DNA of 64,000 nucleotides from Paraburkholderia sp. PGU19 (GCF_013426915.1 NZ_AP023181.1:868001-932000); one strand, 5' to 3'; shown: positions 25,895-34,562, counted from the stretch's first letter. The notes: generated by a model from the letters alone, not told the origin. Made by a program: numbers and translations.

Positions 25895-25985
25895 GGTCTG
25901 GCCTTTCGGTGCGCGGCACCGGCTGAATCGACTGGTGTCTGTTGAGCCGACTCTAGCTAGCCAAATTCCAGAGCGTCAATGTCAA

Positions 25986-26002
25986 ATTCCAATGAACGAT
26001 AC
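25986..26002 (-). promoter_or_regulatory. Putative IclR-regulator site 1
   Basis: Read on the minus strand, this matches 13 of 17 positions of the element ATTCCGTTCAATGGAAT found at 26162-26178. It lies 92 bp upstream of the ATPase start, 30 bp (about three helical turns) from site 2. Function inferred from recurrence. Confidence 0.5.
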
Positions 26003-26015
26003 AAAGATCATGTTT

Positions 26016-26032
26016 CTTCCGTTCAATGGAAT
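26016..26032 (+). promoter_or_regulatory. Putative IclR-regulator site 2
   Basis: CTTCCGTTCAATGGAAT, a 16 of 17 match to the site at 26162-26178. TTCC and GGAA half-sites flank a 7-bp centre. Placed in the promoter region of the transporter-dehydrogenase operon. Confidence 0.6.
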
Positions 26033-26161
26033 ATTTAAGCAATTGCATATGCCTTCTATTCCACTGCGCGTTGTCAGTGAAAATACTGAATCACATGCTC
26101 CTACGCGTTTGAGTGGCGTTTGAAGCCGACAGTTTGTTTTCTGGTAAGAACATCGGCTAGT

Positions 26162-26178
26162 ATTCCGTTCAATGGAAT
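26162..26178 (+). promoter_or_regulatory. Putative IclR-regulator site 3, overlapping the regulator start
   Basis: ATTCCGTTCAATGGAAT: 5-bp inverted repeat ATTCC/GGAAT with a 7-bp centre. It overlaps the first possible ATG of the IclR gene (26172), so occupancy should repress the regulator itself. Confidence 0.6.
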
Positions 26179-27041
26179 CCGAATCGAGATCGCCAATGAA
26201 TTCTTCGAAAGAAGCCGACGCTCCCGGCACCGGCATGTTGCAGCGGGCATTCGCGGTGATCCGCGCGCTCGGAGAAATTCAACCGGAAGGTGGCCGCGTG
26301 ACGCGGATCGCGAAAGCTGTCGGGCTGACGCAGGCCACCGTGCATCGCATCCTGCATGCGCTGATTGCCGAAGGGGTCGTCGAGCAGGATCAGAGTACGA
26401 AGCTGTATCGGCTGAGCGTCGACTTTTTTGCGCTGGCCTCGCAGGCCGGCAATCCGAGCGGCATGCGCGAGCTGTGCCGCCCTGCCTTGCTGCGACTGTG
26501 CGCGAGTCTCGGCGACACGATTTTTCTGCTCGTCAAAAGCAGCTTCGACGCCGTGTGTCTCGACATGTGCGAAGGCCCGTTTCCGATCCGCTCGTTTACG
26601 GGCGATATTGGCGGCCGCGTCGCGCTGGGTGTCGGCCAAGGCAGCCTCGCGATTCTCGCGTTTCTGCCCGAAGCCGAGCGCGAAGAGATCATCCGCTTCA
26701 ACGTGCCGCGCCTGCGTAGCTATGGCGTGCTCGACGAAGTCTATTTGCGCACGGAAATCGAACGCGTCCGGCAAGTCGGCTACGCGGGGCGCAATAGCGG
26801 CGTGCTGGAAGGCATGGCGGGCGTGGCCGTGCCGATCATCGACCGCACGGGCTGCGCGGTGGCGGCGTTGAGCGTCGGCACGCTGTCGGCGCGTCTGGGC
26901 GAGGACCGTCTGCCGATGGTCGTCGAACTCCTCAAGCGGCAAGCCGATCTGATCGGCCCGCAGGTGAATCCGTTCGACGTCGCGATGCGCCGTCCGATGC
27001 ACGGCCTCACCCGCGCGATGACGACGGAACCGATCGCATGA
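26172..27041 (+). CDS. IclR-family transcriptional regulator
   Basis: A 289-residue protein. The N-terminal winged helix (MLQRAFAVIRALGEIQPEGG, TRIAKAVGLTQATVHRILHA) is followed from about residue 90 by the GAF-like effector domain of IclR proteins. A second start at 26196 would leave the palindrome at 26162-26178 entirely untranslated and is equally possible; neither has a strong ribosome-binding site. It is divergent from the seven-gene importer/dehydrogenase operon and is its probable regulator. The effector is probably the imported compound or its oxidation product. Confidence 0.93.
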   Translation: MESESRSPMNSSKEADAPGTGMLQRAFAVIRALGEIQPEGGRVTRIAKAVGLTQATVHRILHALIAEGVVEQDQSTKLYRLSVDFFALASQAGNPSGMRELCRPALLRLCASLGDTIFLLVKSSFDAVCLDMCEGPFPIRSFTGDIGGRVALGVGQGSLAILAFLPEAEREEIIRFNVPRLRSYGVLDEVYLRTEIERVRQVGYAGRNSGVLEGMAGVAVPIIDRTGCAVAALSVGTLSARLGEDRLPMVVELLKRQADLIGPQVNPFDVAMRRPMHGLTRAMTTEPIA

Positions 27042-27049
27042 GGCGCGAC

Positions 27050-27775
27050 TTACATACCGCCCGATAAAGGCGCGGACGCTTTCGCAAGCGGATTCGCAGC
27101 ACCCGCCTGAGACATCAGCGAAATGGCGGCTGGATCGGGCATGCCGTTGGCGTCGATGGCGCCTGCTTTTGCAAGCACTTCGAGATCGCTGTCGACGCCT
27201 GCCTGCCCGACCGCGAACGGCGTCGTCAAAAACGCGGGCGCAGTGAGCGTGACGGCATAGTGCTGCTGCAGGTTCGTGACCACTGCCGATTGCGCGTTCT
27301 GCACGGTAGTCTGGTTCGCAAGCGCTTGCTGAAACTGCGCGTTGCTGGCGAAATTCGCAATCAGACTGGACTCGCTCGTGCCGAGTTGCGCGGCGAGGTA
27401 GACAAGCATCAGTTCGGTTTCAGGCGTCGTGTTGAACGTGCCGCCAGCGAAAGCGAGCGAATGCAGCGTCGTGCCGCCGGAAGTCACGGTAATCACGCAC
27501 GGCAGCGTTGCGTTGAATGCGAGGCTGTAACGGCCGCCGCCATCGGATAGCGTGGCCCCCGAACCTTGCGCGCAGGCCACGTTGACGTTCGCGCTCGCAA
27601 GCGCCTTGCCAGTGGCCGCCGTGCCCGCGAGCGCGAGGTTCTGCGTCGCGATTACGCCCCCGCAACCGTCGAATCCGATACACACGCTGCCGCCGCACGC
27701 AGCAAGCGTGGCGAGCGACGCAGCACATAGGGCAGACACCGTTGGGCGAACGAAGCGGGCGATGCACAGGTTCAT
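27050..27775 (-). CDS. Putative lipoprotein of unknown function
   Basis: A 241-residue protein with a lipoprotein signal peptide: a hydrophobic stretch and the lipobox LAACGGS, so lipidated at Cys27. The mature part has a short segment resembling bacterial carboxypeptidase-regulatory or Ig-like folds (VNVACAQGSGATLSDGGGRY, SLAFNATLPCVITVTSGG), followed by a helical C-terminal half. No enzyme motif was recognised. It is convergent with the IclR gene (8 bp apart). Confidence 0.75.
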   Translation of the reverse strand: MNLCIARFVRPTVSALCAASLATLAACGGSVCIGFDGCGGVIATQNLALAGTAATGKALASANVNVACAQGSGATLSDGGGRYSLAFNATLPCVITVTSGGTTLHSLAFAGGTFNTTPETELMLVYLAAQLGTSESSLIANFASNAQFQQALANQTTVQNAQSAVVTNLQQHYAVTLTAPAFLTTPFAVGQAGVDSDLEVLAKAGAIDANGMPDPAAISLMSQAGAANPLAKASAPLSGGM

Positions 27776-27791
27776 GGCCGTCTGCCGTCGA

Positions 27792-27829
27792 GGAAAGGGC
27801 GCAGATTTTTATTCTAGCGCGCCCTTTCC
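27792..27829 (-). terminator. Hairpin between ohr and lipoprotein genes
   Basis: GGAAAGGGCGC and GCGCCCTTTCC form an 11-bp perfect stem around a 16-base A/T-rich loop, about 60 bases past the ohr stop and 16 bases before the lipoprotein start. It could end ohr transcription or affect translation of the lipoprotein. No T-run follows. Confidence 0.4.
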
Positions 27830-27890
27830 GGCAAGACGTTCGTTACGGGCTCGTTATACGCGCAGACGCATGCGCAGCCAGACGCCGTAC

Positions 27891-28340
27891 TCAGATCACA
27901 TTGATCGCGACGTCGATATTGCCGCGCGTGGCCTTCGAGTAAGGACACATTTCGTCCGCGGCGTGCACGACTGCCTCGGCGACGTCGCGCGCCACGCCCG
28001 GCATGCTCACGTCGATCCGCGCGCCGAGAAAATACGCGTTGCCCGTCATGCCGAGATCGATCTCGATATCGAGTGCGAGGTCGGGCGGCAGCGCGACCTT
28101 CTTCGCCTTGGCCGCCAACCCGATCGCGGTGATCAGACAGGCCGACCACGCGCCCGCGAACAGTTGCTCTGCCGTCGGATGCGGATCGGCGGCTTCGAAC
28201 ACATGCTGCGGATGCGCATCGTTGCCGGGCGCCGACAGCCTGAGGTCGAGCCGTTCTTCGAGGCCGCGCGAAGCGGCAGCGTGCTTGCTTGCCGTCGTGT
28301 GCGTCTTGCCCGTGAACAGGACTTTTTCAATTTTGGTCAT
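27891..28340 (-). CDS. ohr: Organic hydroperoxide resistance protein Ohr
   Basis: A 149-residue OsmC-superfamily thiol peroxidase. Both catalytic cysteines are present, Cys68 in AGAWSACL and Cys132 in MCPYSKAT, at spacing typical of Ohr. It reduces organic hydroperoxides using lipoylated partner proteins. The ATG at 28340 has AAGGAA upstream and gives the family length. No ohrR gene is adjacent, but paired palindromic sites lie 50-110 bp upstream. It is divergent from the cyclic-nucleotide-domain/reductase fusion gene. Confidence 0.93.
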   Translation of the reverse strand: MTKIEKVLFTGKTHTTASKHAAASRGLEERLDLRLSAPGNDAHPQHVFEAADPHPTAEQLFAGAWSACLITAIGLAAKAKKVALPPDLALDIEIDLGMTGNAYFLGARIDVSMPGVARDVAEAVVHAADEMCPYSKATRGNIDVAINVI

Positions 28341-28382
28341 CGTGATTCCTTGGTCGAAAGTGGATATCGGTTTATATGCACC

Positions 28383-28447
28383 ATGCGATTCAATCGCATG
28401 CGATGCATATTGATCGAAGCGAGCCACAATGTCAATCGCATACGATT
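28383..28447. promoter_or_regulatory. Paired palindromic operators upstream of ohr
   Basis: ATGCGATTCAATCGCAT (28383-28399) is a perfect 8-bp inverted repeat and overlaps a second perfect palindrome ATCGCATGCGAT (28393-28404). CAATCGCATACGATT recurs at 28433-28447, 42 bp away. The arrangement suits an OhrR/MarR-type repressor controlling ohr. The regulator is not encoded in the window. Confidence 0.5.
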
Positions 28448-28640
28448 TAATAGCTCGCACACTTTTGATAGTACCCGGCGAAACGATGCAACAGGGTCAA
28501 ATGAAACACGCGGATGCGGAACCGCAAAGCCGGCCCATCGCACGCAAAAATCGAACGATGGAAGTATGCTTGGCTTACGGGCGGCCAACACTTGCGCAAC
28601 GCCCACGCGCCACCCCGTCATGCGCCGGAGGAAGTCCGCG

Positions 28641-30380
28641 ATGAGCAACGAGTCAACGCCGTCAGACGCAGCGCCCGCCCGTGAGCCATCCACGGACGCT
28701 AACCTCTTCGACGGCGATCTCCTCGAAGACCCTGGCGTGCGCGATCATCCACGGCACCAGCAGATGTTTCCCGTCCTCTCGGACGCGGAAATCGAGCGGA
28801 TACGGCGCTTCGGCACGCGCTCACGCTACACGACGGGCGCCCTGCTCTATCGCGCGGGCAGCCTTTGTCCGGGCGTATTCGTGCTGCTCTCGGGCAAGGT
28901 GCGGATAGTCGGGCGCGACGGTCTCGGCCATGAGCGGATTATTCACACCTACACGCAACGCGGCGAGTTCACGTCGGATGTCACGCAGCTCTCCAGCAAG
29001 CCCGCCGTCGTCGACGCGCACGTGGTCGAAGATGTCGAAGCAATCCTGCTGCGACCCGACGAACTGAGCGCGATGATGATCAGCGAAGCCGACCTCGGCG
29101 AGAAGATCATGCGCGCGCTGATCCTGCGGCGCGTTCTGGTGATCGAGCGCGGACACGGCGTCGTGCTGGTCGGGCCGTCCAACAGCGGGCGGCTCGCCAC
29201 GCTGCAGAACTTCCTGCGCCGCAACGCGTTCCCCAACATGACGCTCGACGCCGACAAGGACGCCGAAGCGATCGCGCTGCTCGAACGGCTGACGCCGCAA
29301 CCCGACGACTTTCCGCTCGTCCTCTGCCCGAACGGCACGGTGCTGCGCAATCCCGACGAAGGACAGCTCGCGTCGTGTCTCGGGCTGATTCCCGAATTCG
29401 ATCCGGCACATGTGTATGACGTCGCCATTGTCGGCGCGGGGCCAGCGGGACTGGCGGCGGCCGTGTATGCGGCTTCGGAAGGGTTGTCGGTGGCCGCGCT
29501 CGATTGCCGCGCACCCGGCGGCCAGGCGGGCACCAGTTCGCGCATCGAAAACTATCTGGGCTTTCCGACAGGCATCACCGGCCAGGCGCTTGCGGGCCGC
29601 GCGTTCGTGCAGGCGCAGAAGTTCGGCGCGCACATCGGCATTCCGTGCGAGGTCCGGGCCCTGTATTGCGACAAGCAGCCGCCCGTCGTCGAACTCACCG
29701 ACGCCCGGCGCATCACCGCGCGCACCGTCGTGATCGCGAGCGGCGCGGAGTATCGGCGCCCGGATGTCGAGGGGCTGGAGCGCTTCGAAGGTTCCGGCGT
29801 CTACTACTGGGCCACGCCGATCGAGGCGCGTCTGTGCCGCAAGGAGCCCGTGTTGCTGATCGGCGGCGGCAATTCGGCGGGACAGGCAGTCGTGTTTCTC
29901 GCGTCGCATGCCGAGCATGTTCATATGTTCATACGCGGGGCGAGCCTCGAACACAGCATGTCGCACTATCTGACCGAACGCATTCTGGCGCTGCCGAACG
30001 TGACGCTGCACACACGCATCGAACTGACCGCGCTGCAAGGCGATGCGCGGCTCGAACGCGTGCACTATCGGGGCGCGGGCGGCATCGAGGGCAGCATGAC
30101 GACGCATCATCTGTTCGTCTTTATCGGCGCGGAGCCGAACACCGGCTGGCTCAAGACATGTGGCGTGTCGCTCGACGACAAAGACTTCGTTTTGACGGGG
30201 CCCGACATTCCCGGCGCCGGGCTGCAATCGATGTCGTTGCAGACCAGCGTGCCCGGCGTCTTCGCGATCGGCGACGTGCGCTCGGGGTCGACCAAGCGTG
30301 TCGCGTCCGCAGTGGGCGAAGGCGCGGCCGTGGTCGCGCAGATCCATCGTATGCTGGCCGAGGCGCGGGCCGCGTGCTAG
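28641..30380 (+). CDS. Cyclic-nucleotide-binding domain fused to thioredoxin-reductase-like flavoprotein
   Basis: A 579-residue fusion. Residues about 30-165 form a CRP-like cNMP-binding beta-roll (GALLYRAGSLCPGVFVLLSG). Residues about 255-575 form a TrxR fold with FAD motif YDVAIVGAGPAGLAAAVYAA, NADPH motif VLLIGGGNSAGQA and C-terminal FAD motif GVFAIGDVRSG. The redox CxxC of TrxR is replaced: the aligned segment reads VYYWATPIEA, with Trp and Pro where the cysteines belong, so it cannot reduce thioredoxin by the usual dithiol route. ATG 28641 is preceded by GGAGGAAG. Divergence from ohr suggests a stress role. Substrate unknown. Confidence 0.9.
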   Translation: MSNESTPSDAAPAREPSTDANLFDGDLLEDPGVRDHPRHQQMFPVLSDAEIERIRRFGTRSRYTTGALLYRAGSLCPGVFVLLSGKVRIVGRDGLGHERIIHTYTQRGEFTSDVTQLSSKPAVVDAHVVEDVEAILLRPDELSAMMISEADLGEKIMRALILRRVLVIERGHGVVLVGPSNSGRLATLQNFLRRNAFPNMTLDADKDAEAIALLERLTPQPDDFPLVLCPNGTVLRNPDEGQLASCLGLIPEFDPAHVYDVAIVGAGPAGLAAAVYAASEGLSVAALDCRAPGGQAGTSSRIENYLGFPTGITGQALAGRAFVQAQKFGAHIGIPCEVRALYCDKQPPVVELTDARRITARTVVIASGAEYRRPDVEGLERFEGSGVYYWATPIEARLCRKEPVLLIGGGNSAGQAVVFLASHAEHVHMFIRGASLEHSMSHYLTERILALPNVTLHTRIELTALQGDARLERVHYRGAGGIEGSMTTHHLFVFIGAEPNTGWLKTCGVSLDDKDFVLTGPDIPGAGLQSMSLQTSVPGVFAIGDVRSGSTKRVASAVGEGAAVVAQIHRMLAEARAAC

Positions 30381-30401
30381 CGGGCGCGCCATCCAGGCGC
30401 G

Positions 30402-32129
30402 CTACTTCAACAATCCGAACACCGCGACGCCATTGGTCGTGCCGACGTACACGCGTCCGTGCGCGACCATCGGCGTGATGTACTTGTTGCCCGCGCCGAA
30501 CGTGTCGCGTGAACCCGACTGATTGCTGTTGTACAGCTCCTGCGCGAGATTCGCGGCATTGAACGCATGCAGCGCCGCCACCGATCCATTCTCCGCCGCC
30601 CACACGATCGCGTTCTGCGCGCCGTTCGCCGAGATGCTCGGCGTCGTGCCGGGATACGGGAACTGGAACGCGCTTTGCGATGCAGGCGTGGTGGCGAGAC
30701 GCGCGCCGCTGACCGGGAACGCCTTGAGGTTGTCGCCGACCGCGCCGTAGTACACGACGTTGCCGTAGAACGCCGCCGTCGTGAACACGCCGCCTATCAG
30801 TTGACCGTCGATCTCCTGCCAGATCGCGTTGCTGGAGCTGCTGAATTTGCCCAGGTTGTCGCGATCGACGACGTAAATCTTCGAGTCCTTTCCCGAGCCG
30901 AGCGCGAGATGCCGCGTGACGCCGCTCGCATCGACGAGATCGGGCAACAGGATCGTGCCGCCCGAACCGAGGTCGGCGTCGCGCGCGGATTGCGACACGG
31001 TATCGAAGGTGGCGAAATAATCCGCGACGCTGAGATTCGGCGCGGCCCCGAGTTTGACGAACGCATTGCCGAAATTACCATTCGATGGAAAACCTTGCGC
31101 GTTCAACGTGGTGTCGAACGTGCCGTTTGCATCGAGCAGATAGAGCGACGTCCCGTCCGACGCCATCCCGCCGCCGCCCATCCAGACCGCGCCGCCGCTG
31201 CCGTTCGGCGTCAGGTTCAGCGCGCCCGTCTGCGCGAGCGTATCGGCGTTGTAGGCCATCACCCAGCCGGCGTAGACGCCCTGGTCGCAGTGCGAGGTCC
31301 ACGCCAGATAGACGTTGCCGTTGACCAGCGTCAGCGCCTGCCGCTCCGCGTATTGCTGTGGATCGAAGACGGTCACGCCGTTGCTGCTGTTCGCGCCGCT
31401 GCCCGGATAGCTGCCGGCTATTTCCCTAGGGCCGCCGAACACCTCGGCGCCCGTGGCGAGATCGATCGCATGCAGGCGCTGGTGAATCGTTCCGCCACCG
31501 TCCTTGCTCATCGCCACCGCATACATCACGCCGTTCGTCCCGCGTCCACGATCGATGACGGGCGTCGCCGTAATGCCGATCTCTGGGGAAATCTGCGTGC
31601 AGTTGCGGGGATCGCTGGTCGTTTCGCCCGCGCCGAGCAGCGACCGCTGCCATAGCTGGGCGTTGCTGTCGGCATCGAACGCGTACACGCTCGCATGCTC
31701 GGTCACGACGTACACGACGTTGTGCGCTGCACCGTTCACCGGCACATTGCTGGCATACAGCGGTTGCGCGTCGACTTTGCCGTCGACGGACAAAAAGCCC
31801 ACCTTGCCGAAGCTCGTTGCGTTGACGTTTGCCGGCGTAAGCGTGGTTTCGGCGAGATATTGCCCTGTGCGGGCCAGGTCGTTGTGGTAGGTCAGCACGT
31901 CGGTCGCTGCCATCGCCGTGCCGCCCGAAGTGCCTGAGCCACCCGAACCGCCCGAACTGCCCGAACCGCTCGGACTGCCCGAGCCCGAACCGCCGCTCCC
32001 GCCGTTCGTGCTCGCGTTGTTCGAAGAGCCGCCCCCGCTGCACGAGATGCAGATCGCCGTGACGAGGCTCAGGATCGCGATATGCCGCACGCGGCCCAGA
32101 TTGGAGAACGAACGGTGCCAGCGGTTCAT
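30402..32129 (-). CDS. Beta-propeller (PQQ-like repeat) lipoprotein
   Basis: A 575-residue exported protein. An N-terminal signal ends in a lipobox-like SLVTAICISC, followed by a Gly/Ser low-complexity linker (residues about 32-72) and a domain of repeating YAVD/YAFDADS-type strands such as VYVVTEHASVYAFDADSNAQ and KIYVVDRDNLGKFSS, typical of PQQ-like or outer-membrane BamB-like propellers. No PQQ-binding or catalytic residues are recognised, so it may be a structural or binding protein. The start at 32129 is chosen because the signal peptide begins there. It is convergent with the fusion gene at 30380. Confidence 0.8.
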   Translation of the reverse strand: MNRWHRSFSNLGRVRHIAILSLVTAICISCSGGGSSNNASTNGGSGGSGSGSPSGSGSSGGSGGSGTSGGTAMAATDVLTYHNDLARTGQYLAETTLTPANVNATSFGKVGFLSVDGKVDAQPLYASNVPVNGAAHNVVYVVTEHASVYAFDADSNAQLWQRSLLGAGETTSDPRNCTQISPEIGITATPVIDRGRGTNGVMYAVAMSKDGGGTIHQRLHAIDLATGAEVFGGPREIAGSYPGSGANSSNGVTVFDPQQYAERQALTLVNGNVYLAWTSHCDQGVYAGWVMAYNADTLAQTGALNLTPNGSGGAVWMGGGGMASDGTSLYLLDANGTFDTTLNAQGFPSNGNFGNAFVKLGAAPNLSVADYFATFDTVSQSARDADLGSGGTILLPDLVDASGVTRHLALGSGKDSKIYVVDRDNLGKFSSSSNAIWQEIDGQLIGGVFTTAAFYGNVVYYGAVGDNLKAFPVSGARLATTPASQSAFQFPYPGTTPSISANGAQNAIVWAAENGSVAALHAFNAANLAQELYNSNQSGSRDTFGAGNKYITPMVAHGRVYVGTTNGVAVFGLLK

Positions 32130-32311
32130 GGACGTCTCCCAGGCGGTCGAGCGACCGCATAGATTGTCGGCCTTGCAGTGGCGAAAGTCGCATGTCGGCG
32201 GATTTCCGGCATCACCACCGAGCAATTCGCGTACCGCGACGCGCCCGGTTCATGCGATGGAATGCGCCGCGTCGCGCGTTAAATACGCACGTACGTCACG
32301 AGGCATTCAGT

Positions 32312-33057
32312 ATGTTTCCAGAACCGGCGCGCCGCTCGTTGCTCGCCGCGGCATGGCTCGCTTTGGCATTGACGGCGGCAAACTGCGCGCAGGCCGCCGC
32401 GAACACCGCATCGTCGCGACAGAATGCGCCCGTCGCGCAAGTCGCCGATCAGGCCATGCGTGTCGTGACGCCCGACGGCGACGGCACTTTGCCACTCTAC
32501 GCCGATCGCAACATCGACGCCGCAGAACCCGACGTCACACGCGTATTCATCATCGTTCACGGCACGCTGCGCAACGCCGACAAGTACTTTGCCACCGGGC
32601 AGCAAGTACTCGCCGCAGACGGTGCGGATGCAACACGGAGCATGATCGTCGCGCCGCAGTTTCTGACGACGCGCGATCTGCGCGCGTTCCAGATGCCTGC
32701 AAGCACGCTCGTGTGTTCCGAAGCCGGATGGAAAGAAGGCGCGCCCGCGCGCCGGTGAGTTCCTTCGCGGCGCTCGATGCGCTGCTCGAACACTTCGACG
32801 ACCGGCAGCGCTATCCCGCGCTATCTTCTGTGACGGTCATTGGCCATTCGGCGGGTGCGCAGATGGTGCAGCGTTATGCCGTGGCCGGACGCGCCGAGGA
32901 AGCGCTGGCGCGCGGCGGAATCCGCGTGCGGTATGTCGTCGCGAATCCGTCGAGCTATCTGTACTTCGACGATGAACGTCCCGTGTCGCGCGGTGTTTTC
33001 CAGTATGTCGAGACGCGGACACCCATCGACACGTCGCCGCGTTCAGTCGACCGTTGA
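32312..33057 (+). pseudogene. Frameshifted alpha/beta hydrolase
   Basis: Two frames together make one hydrolase. The first part (32312-32758) starts with a signal peptide (SLLAAAWLALALTAANCAQA) and contains the oxyanion segment VFIIVHGTLRNADKYF, then stops shortly after CSEAGWKEGAPA. The second part continues in another frame with VSSFAALDALLEHFDDRQRY, the nucleophile elbow VIGHSAGAQMVQRYA, and ends at 33057. The break lies in a GC-rich run at about 32735-32757 and fits one missing base. It may be a real inactivation or a sequence error. The 3' end overlaps the convergent LysR gene by 15 bp. Confidence 0.75.
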
Positions 33058-34044
33058 CATCACATCCATCGTGGTCAGGCAATGCAGGTCGAGGGCTCGC
33101 GTGTGCTCGGTCATGTAATCGACGAACACGCGGATGCGCGCAGGAAGATGCTTGCGGCTCAGATAGCAGATGTAGTGACCGCTGTCGTCGGGTGCGTACT
33201 GGGTGAGGCAGGTGACGAGACGCCCGTCACCGAGCAGATCGCACACCTGATAACCGGGCAATTGCGCGATGCCTTGTCCATCCAGCACGGCCTGGAGAAT
33301 CAGATCCGGGTCGTTGAACGTATGCGGCGCATGCAACTGGCGGCGCATTGGCAGGCCGTCGACCTTGAACTCCCATTCCCTCACGCGCCCCGATGCCGTA
33401 CGCAGGTTGATGCAGCGATGGTCAGCCAGTTCGTCGATATGGCGCGGCAAGCCGTGAGCGGCCGCATATGCGGGCGACGCGCAGACGATCATCTGCATAG
33501 GTATCAGTTGACGCGCGACGATCTCGCTGTCTTCCATGCGTCCGTCGCGAAATGACACGTCGATGCGATCGGCCGTGAAGTCGGCGGGACGATCATTGAG
33601 CAGCAGTTCCAGCGAGATATCCGGGTACTGCGCGTGAAAACCGCGCAACAACGGCGCGACGATCCTGCGCCCGAAGCCCGGTGTCGCATAGATGCGCAGC
33701 CGCCCTCGTGGTGGCCCGCTGCGCAACTCGCGCATCTCTTCGAGCGCCTGAACGATGCGTTCGACGCCCGCCTGACAGTTCTCGAAGAAAAGTTCGCCTT
33801 CGCGCGTCAGCGACGTGCTGCGGGTGGTGCGCAGAAAGAGGCGCGTATCCAGCTGCGCCTCCAGCTTCTGCACGTTCCGGCTGACGGACGAGCGGCCGAT
33901 GCCGAGGCGATCGCCCGCTCTGGCGAAACTGCCTTCGTTGGCAACGGCAAGAAAGGAAACGACGCCGGCGAAACTTGTTGCAAACGTGCTAGCAATCGGA
34001 TCGTCGGCGCCCGTAACGGAGCGGCGCGGTGCGTAGTCTGACAT
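33043..34044 (-). CDS. LysR-family transcriptional regulator
   Basis: A 333-residue regulator with winged helix-turn-helix at about residues 25-85 (FLAVANEGSFARAGDRLGIG, SSVSRNVQKLEAQLDTRLF) and a CrgA-like effector domain (RLRIYATPGFGRRIVAPLLR). The first 20-25 residues are an extra polar extension, so a later start is possible. It follows a cupin gene in the same direction, 110 bp away, and no divergent partner is obvious, so its regulon is unclear. Confidence 0.92.
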   Translation of the reverse strand: MSDYAPRRSVTGADDPIASTFATSFAGVVSFLAVANEGSFARAGDRLGIGRSSVSRNVQKLEAQLDTRLFLRTTRSTSLTREGELFFENCQAGVERIVQALEEMRELRSGPPRGRLRIYATPGFGRRIVAPLLRGFHAQYPDISLELLLNDRPADFTADRIDVSFRDGRMEDSEIVARQLIPMQMIVCASPAYAAAHGLPRHIDELADHRCINLRTASGRVREWEFKVDGLPMRRQLHAPHTFNDPDLILQAVLDGQGIAQLPGYQVCDLLGDGRLVTCLTQYAPDDSGHYICYLSRKHLPARIRVFVDYMTEHTRALDLHCLTTMDVMSTVD

Positions 34045-34154
34045 GGAAGCGCGAAGAGTGGAGGTCCTTATCCGACTAGACGTTTCAGCGCTTCCGTTTG
34101 TGACGTCGTCCGCGAATTTTCTTTTGCGGCAATGCGTGAGGCGGCTGCCGCGCG

Positions 34155-34562
34155 TTACTTCTCCGGCACCAGCACGGGCGCGCCCTTGTCCTTCAGCAGC
34201 AGCACGAGGAACTTCGCGGGCTTCGTCTGGCTCGCGTTGTGCCCCACCGTGTGGACATCGTTCGGGCCTTCATAGAAGGACTGGCCCGGCGTCAGCGTGA
34301 CTTCCTTGCCGCCTCTGACCTGCATCACGATCGATCCTTCCAGCACGTAGATGAACCCATGTGCGTTATGCCGATGCACCGGGTCCGCAGCGCCAGGCGG
34401 ATATTCGACGAGGATCATCAACGCTTCCTTGCCGGGATAGTCGTCGAGCGGCTTGGTCATGACGGGTGTCACGATGGCCGCGGGCGGCTCGGCGCGGGCC
34501 TGGTTCGTCAATGCGCTCGCCATGACGAGCAGGGCTCCGATAACTCTCTTCGAGCGAAACAT
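34155..34562 (-). CDS. Exported cupin-domain protein
   Basis: A 135-residue single-domain cupin with an N-terminal signal peptide (VIGALLVMASALTNQARA). Motif 1 is HRHNAHGFIYVLEG, with metal-binding His residues and Glu; motif 2 is GQSFYEGPNDVHTVGHN. Cupins of this form bind a divalent metal; the catalytic role is not assignable. It lies 61 bp downstream of the carboxymuconolactone-decarboxylase-like gene in the same direction, so it probably belongs to the ECF41 sigma regulon. Confidence 0.85.
   Translation of the reverse strand: MFRSKRVIGALLVMASALTNQARAEPPAAIVTPVMTKPLDDYPGKEALMILVEYPPGAADPVHRHNAHGFIYVLEGSIVMQVRGGKEVTLTPGQSFYEGPNDVHTVGHNASQTKPAKFLVLLLKDKGAPVLVPEK

Noticed and set aside
27552..28640. 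363-codon extension upstream of the cNMP/reductase fusion
   Set aside because: The extra residues are antisense to ohr and the lipoprotein and do not resemble a protein; ATG 28641 has a strong ribosome-binding site.
30375..30410. GCGCGCC/GGCGCGC inverted repeat between convergent fusion and propeller genes as a terminator
   Set aside because: The stem is short and interrupted and no T-run follows; not strong enough to call.
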